Assembly (NCBI RefSeq): GCF_036227485.1
Contig: NZ_CP109479.1
Location: 3,720,001 to 3,784,000 of the forward strand
Direction: 5' to 3'
Source: Streptomyces sp. NBC_01451
Lineage (GTDB): Bacteria; Actinomycetota; Actinomycetes; Streptomycetales; Streptomycetaceae
Length of the DNA: 64,000 nt
In this document: positions 61,533 through 64,000 of the stretch, piece after piece
Numbering within the stretch: position 1 is the first letter of the stretch
Layout of the letters: each line of letters opens with the position of its first letter
Made by a program: the position numbers and the translations under genes
The notes under the pieces: generated by a model
What the model saw: the letters and a program-made list of their open reading frames with translations, nothing else
What the model was told of the DNA's origin: nothing
The model's database searches: none

Positions 61533-62717
61533 TCACTCAAGGGGGAAACCGGTGTACCCCTCGGCGAGATCGGTCTCCGCCGAACGGGCGCCCGCGATCC
61601 GTTCCAGCCGGGCCAGCTGGAGCCGGTCCTCGAAGGGGGTGGCGTCCGGGGTCCGGTGCAGGAGGGTCGTCATGTCGTACGAGAAGCGCTCGGCCTGCCA
61701 GACGCGGCGCAGACAGGTCTCGGAGTAGGCGTCGAGCAGTTCGGCCGACCCCGTCTCCTTCTGGTGCGTCAGCGCGCGCGCGAAGGTCACGACGTCCCCG
61801 ACGGCGAGGTTGAGCCCCTTGGCCCCGGTGGGCGGCACGATGTGCGCGGCGTCCCCGGCCAGGAACAGCCGCCCGTACCGCATCGGCTCGTGGACGTGGC
61901 TGCGCATCGGTGTCACGGACTTCTGGGTGATGGGCCCCCGGGCGAGCTTCCAGCCGTCGGCGGTCTCGAAGCGCCGCTCCAGCTCGTCCCAGATCTCCTC
62001 GTCGCTCCACTCGTCGGCGTCGGTGCCGTCCGGCACCTGGAGGTAGAGGCGGGAGACGGACGGGGAGCGCATGGAGAGGAGGGCGAAGCCGCGGTCGTGG
62101 CGGGCATAGACCAGCTCGTCGTGCGAGGGCGCCACGTCGGCGAGGATGCCGAGCCAGCCGAAGGGGTAGGACCGTTCGAATACGCGGGTGAGTTCGGCGG
62201 GGATCGCGGTACGGGCCACCCCCCAGGAGCCGTCGCACCCGACGACGTACTCGCACTCCAGTACGTCCTCGCGCCCCTCGTGCCGGAACCGCACCCGCGG
62301 ACTGCCGCCACCCGGCCCCTCGACCCCCTCCACGGCGAGCGCCTCCGCCTCGAAGAGCAGCGGGCCGCCCTCCGCCAGCTGGAGGGCGATGAGGTCCTTG
62401 CAGACCTCGGTCTGCGCGTACACCATCACGGACCGGCCGCCGGTGAGGGCGGGGAAGTCGACGCGGTGGCGCTTCCTGTCGTAGCGCAGCTCGATGCCGT
62501 CGTGGCGCAGGCCCTCGCGGTCCATGCGGGCGCCGGCTCCGGCCGCGCGCAGCACGTCGACGGTGCCCTGCTCCAGGATCCCGGCCCGCTGCCGCCGCTC
62601 CACGTACTCCCGGTCGCGGCTCTCCAGGACGACCGAGTCGATACCGGCGTTGTGGAGCAGCCGGGCGAGCAGGAGCCCGGCGGGGCCGGCTCCGATGATG
62701 CCGACGGTGGTGCGCAT
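61533..62717 (-). CDS. pobA: 4-hydroxybenzoate 3-monooxygenase (PobA)
   Basis: 394 aa, full length for the enzyme that converts 4-hydroxybenzoate to protocatechuate with NADPH and O2. The FAD motif is VGIIGAGPAGLLLARLLHNAGIDSVVLESR, followed by ERRQRAGILEQGTVDVL, GCDGSWG and RLFLAGDAAHIVPPTGAKGLNLAVGDV. The start is the ATG preceded by a purine-rich GAAGGGAAC. An inverted repeat 60-70 bp upstream is a likely regulatory site. The pca genes of protocatechuate breakdown are not in this window. Confidence 0.9.
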   Translation of the reverse strand: MRTTVGIIGAGPAGLLLARLLHNAGIDSVVLESRDREYVERRQRAGILEQGTVDVLRAAGAGARMDREGLRHDGIELRYDRKRHRVDFPALTGGRSVMVYAQTEVCKDLIALQLAEGGPLLFEAEALAVEGVEGPGGGSPRVRFRHEGREDVLECEYVVGCDGSWGVARTAIPAELTRVFERSYPFGWLGILADVAPSHDELVYARHDRGFALLSMRSPSVSRLYLQVPDGTDADEWSDEEIWDELERRFETADGWKLARGPITQKSVTPMRSHVHEPMRYGRLFLAGDAAHIVPPTGAKGLNLAVGDVVTFARALTHQKETGSAELLDAYSETCLRRVWQAERFSYDMTTLLHRTPDATPFEDRLQLARLERIAGARSAETDLAEGYTGFPLE

Positions 62718-62773
62718 CGGTCGTTCCCTTCGTACATACGGGCGGTACGGCCACTCGACGCCGTGTTCGCATG

Positions 62774-62789
62774 GTGAAATTTTCTTCAC
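62774..62789. promoter_or_regulatory. Inverted repeat upstream of pobA
   Basis: GTGAA (62774-62778) and TTCAC (62785-62789) are separated by ATTTTC in a locally AT-rich stretch, about 60-70 bp upstream of the pobA start. It fits an operator for a pobA regulator (IclR- or AraC-type PobR are known), which is not encoded here. Confidence 0.45.
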
Positions 62790-62897
62790 GAAATCCCTGT
62801 GATAAGTGTCTGACCACGCACGCCCGCTGTCAACGGTTCCGCGATGAAGTCCTCAATGAACACAGCACCGACAAATCCGGCATACAACAGTCGGAAG

Positions 62898-62981
62898 TGC
62901 CCGGAGCCGGACTTGAACCGGCACGCCCGCGAAGGGGCAGCGAGGTTTAAGCTCGCCGTGTCTGCATTCCACCATCCGGGC
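62898..62981 (-). tRNA. bldA: tRNA-Leu (anticodon UAA), bldA
   Basis: The minus strand reads as a complete class II tRNA. The acceptor is GCCCGGA paired with TCCGGGC plus discriminator A; the anticodon stem GCGAG/CTCGC encloses the loop CTTAAAC, giving anticodon TAA. A long variable arm (TGCCCCTTCGCGGGCG) and T-arm GCCGGTTCAAGTCCGGC follow. CCA is not encoded. This is the sole UUA-reading tRNA of Streptomyces, needed for aerial growth and antibiotic production. A likely -10 box TAGGCT lies 29 bp upstream. Confidence 0.96.
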
Positions 62982-63422
62982 AGGCCCTGGGCTCCGCATC
63001 GAGGTTCCGAGCCTATCGGGACGCCCCACCCGAACTGCGGGTGAGGGCCCCGATGTTGTCTTATTTTATTGACTTCTGAGGGTGCATCAGCACCTGGAAC
63101 GAGCCATCCGCACTTGCCAATAGCCTTTCGTGCGGCGGCCCGGCGCACATGCGGAATGACGGAATTTCACCGTTCGAACAAGGGGGCTCCACCTGTTCTT
63201 GCCATGACCGCGTCCGGAGGTCCCAGGGGACGACCGTCATCCCCAGGTATGACACGGGCGCCCCGGGTCCGTCCCGGGTCTGCCTTCGGAACCGGAACAA
63301 CGGCTGACTACACGGCGGCCTCGGGCCATGACGATGGGTTCACGGGGTTCTGACCTCGAATCCCGGTCCAGCACATCTCTGGCCCATCGCCGCGCACCGC
63401 TGTCCCGACAGGAGCCCCACCC
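62982..63422. other. Intergenic region between bldA and an ABC transporter gene
   Basis: 441 bp. The first ~50 bp carry the bldA promoter on the minus strand. An AT-rich tract (CTTATTTTATTGAC) at about 63059-63073 is the strongest compositional anomaly and probably a promoter element. Open frames on both strands between 63061 and 63353 lack a clear start site or recognisable domain. The last ~70 bp lead to the ABC gene. Confidence 0.5.
63010..63015 (-). promoter_or_regulatory. bldA: Candidate bldA -10 box
   Basis: TAGGCT on the minus strand ends 28 nt before the first tRNA base, which would give a 5' leader of about 20 nt to be trimmed. No clear -35 element was found. Confidence 0.4.
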
Positions 63423-64000
63423 GTGACGACCACCCCCCTCGCCGACCGGACCACCACCGCGGTGGCCGCCCGCGCCACGGAACTGTCCAAGGTCTACGGA
63501 CAGGGAGAGACACAGGTCGTCGCCCTCGACCGGGTCTCCGTCGACTTCAGGCAGGCCGAGTTCACCGCGATCATGGGCCCGTCCGGCTCCGGCAAGTCCA
63601 CGCTGATGCACTGTGTGGCGGGCCTGGACTCCTTCTCGTCCGGCTCCGTGCGCATCGGCGACACCGAGCTGGGCTCGCTCAAGGACAAGCAGCTCACCAA
63701 GCTCCGCCGGGACAAGATCGGCTTCATCTTCCAGGCGTTCAACCTGCTGCCGACGCTGACCGCCCTGGAGAACATCACCCTCCCGATGGACATCGCGGGC
63801 CGCAGGCCGGACAAGGAGTGGCTGGATTCGGTGATCTCGATGATCGGCCTCGCCGACCGGCTCCGCCACCGCCCGTCCCAGCTCTCCGGCGGCCAGCAGC
63901 AGCGCGTCGCCGTGGCCCGCGCCCTGGCCTCCCGCCCCGACATCATCTTCGGCGACGAACCGACCGGGAACCTCGACTCCCGCGCCGGCGCCGAGGTACT
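63423..64000 (+). CDS. ABC transporter ATP-binding protein, MacB/LolD type (3' end outside window)
   Basis: 192 codons are visible and the frame runs off the right edge. The GTG has AGGAG 8 nt upstream. Walker A is [10 protein letters not shown] (G52-T60), the Q-loop [10 protein letters not shown], the signature [16 protein letters not shown] and Walker [14 protein letters not shown]. The [16 protein letters not shown] and DEPTGNLD motifs mark the MacB/LolD/FtsE branch, which works with an FtsX-like permease probably encoded just downstream. Substrate unknown. Confidence 0.9.
   Translation, partial: MTTTPLADRTTTAVAARATELSKVYGQGETQVVALDRVSVDFRQAEFTAIMGPSGSGKSTLMHCVAGLDSFSSGSVRIGDTELGSLKDKQLTKLRRDKIGFIFQAFNLLPTLTALENITLPMDIAGRRPDKEWLDSVISMIGLADRLRHRPSQLSGGQQQRVAVARALASRPDIIFGDEPTGNLDSRAGAEV

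Noticed and set aside
63061..63353. Two overlapping open frames (79 and 94 codons) between bldA and the ABC gene
   Set aside because: No ribosome binding site, no recognisable domain and overlapping each other on opposite strands; left as intergenic.

Overview
This 64 kb window is chromosomal DNA of a Streptomyces species. G+C is very high, codons are strongly G/C-ending, and gene content is typical of the genus: four LytR-CpsA-Psr proteins, an XRE/DUF397 pair, a SigB/F/G-type sigma factor with partner-switching regulators, roadblock proteins and bldA, the tRNA-Leu that reads UUA. From memory and unchecked, the gene order matches the core-chromosome region around sigI, hutU and bldA of S. coelicolor. 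I see no prophage, IS element, CRISPR array or rRNA operon.

Layout. (1) 1-10.2 kb: a cell-envelope glycopolymer region with four LCP ligase paralogues, a family 2 glycosyltransferase and a UDP-glucose 6-dehydrogenase-type enzyme, interspersed with an acyl-CoA thioesterase and an acyl-CoA dehydrogenase. (2) 10.4-20.5 kb: a CGNR regulator with a divergent VOC protein, two adjacent M19 dipeptidases of which one has lost its zinc ligands, purE-purK, a GtrA protein, an OmpR-type two-component system and a POT peptide transporter. (3) 20.5-31.9 kb: an XRE/DUF397 pair with three divergent overlapping micro-genes, a four-gene sortase/WxL-like surface operon, the sigI partner-switching module, a sigma-like protein fused to a zinc motif, membrane segment and ricin lectin, and a secreted metalloprotease. 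(4) 32-45 kb: histidine utilisation (hutU, an M20 amidohydrolase, hutF, hutI), a PLP decarboxylase, a roadblock/DUF4388 module, an RpiR regulator and an ammonia-lyase paralogue with an altered MIO triad. (5) 45-64 kb: a betaine/choline-type ABC operon whose ATPase gene is interrupted by a small palindromic element, a cystathionine beta-synthase, an SGNH hydrolase, a large secreted subtilase with a divergent LysR regulator, a thiolase, a BI-1 protein, pobA, bldA, and the start of another ABC transporter.

How the genes work together. Many neighbours share 4-bp ATGA/GTGA overlaps, which marks translationally coupled units: purK-purE-dipeptidase, the surface operon, M20-hutF, lyase-rpiR, roadblock-DUF4388, the ABC operon and the micro-gene trio. 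The only TTA codon I found in a called CDS is codon 8 of the first roadblock gene. It makes that module a likely target of the bldA tRNA encoded 23 kb away. All functional assignments come from reading motifs by eye; no database search was possible.
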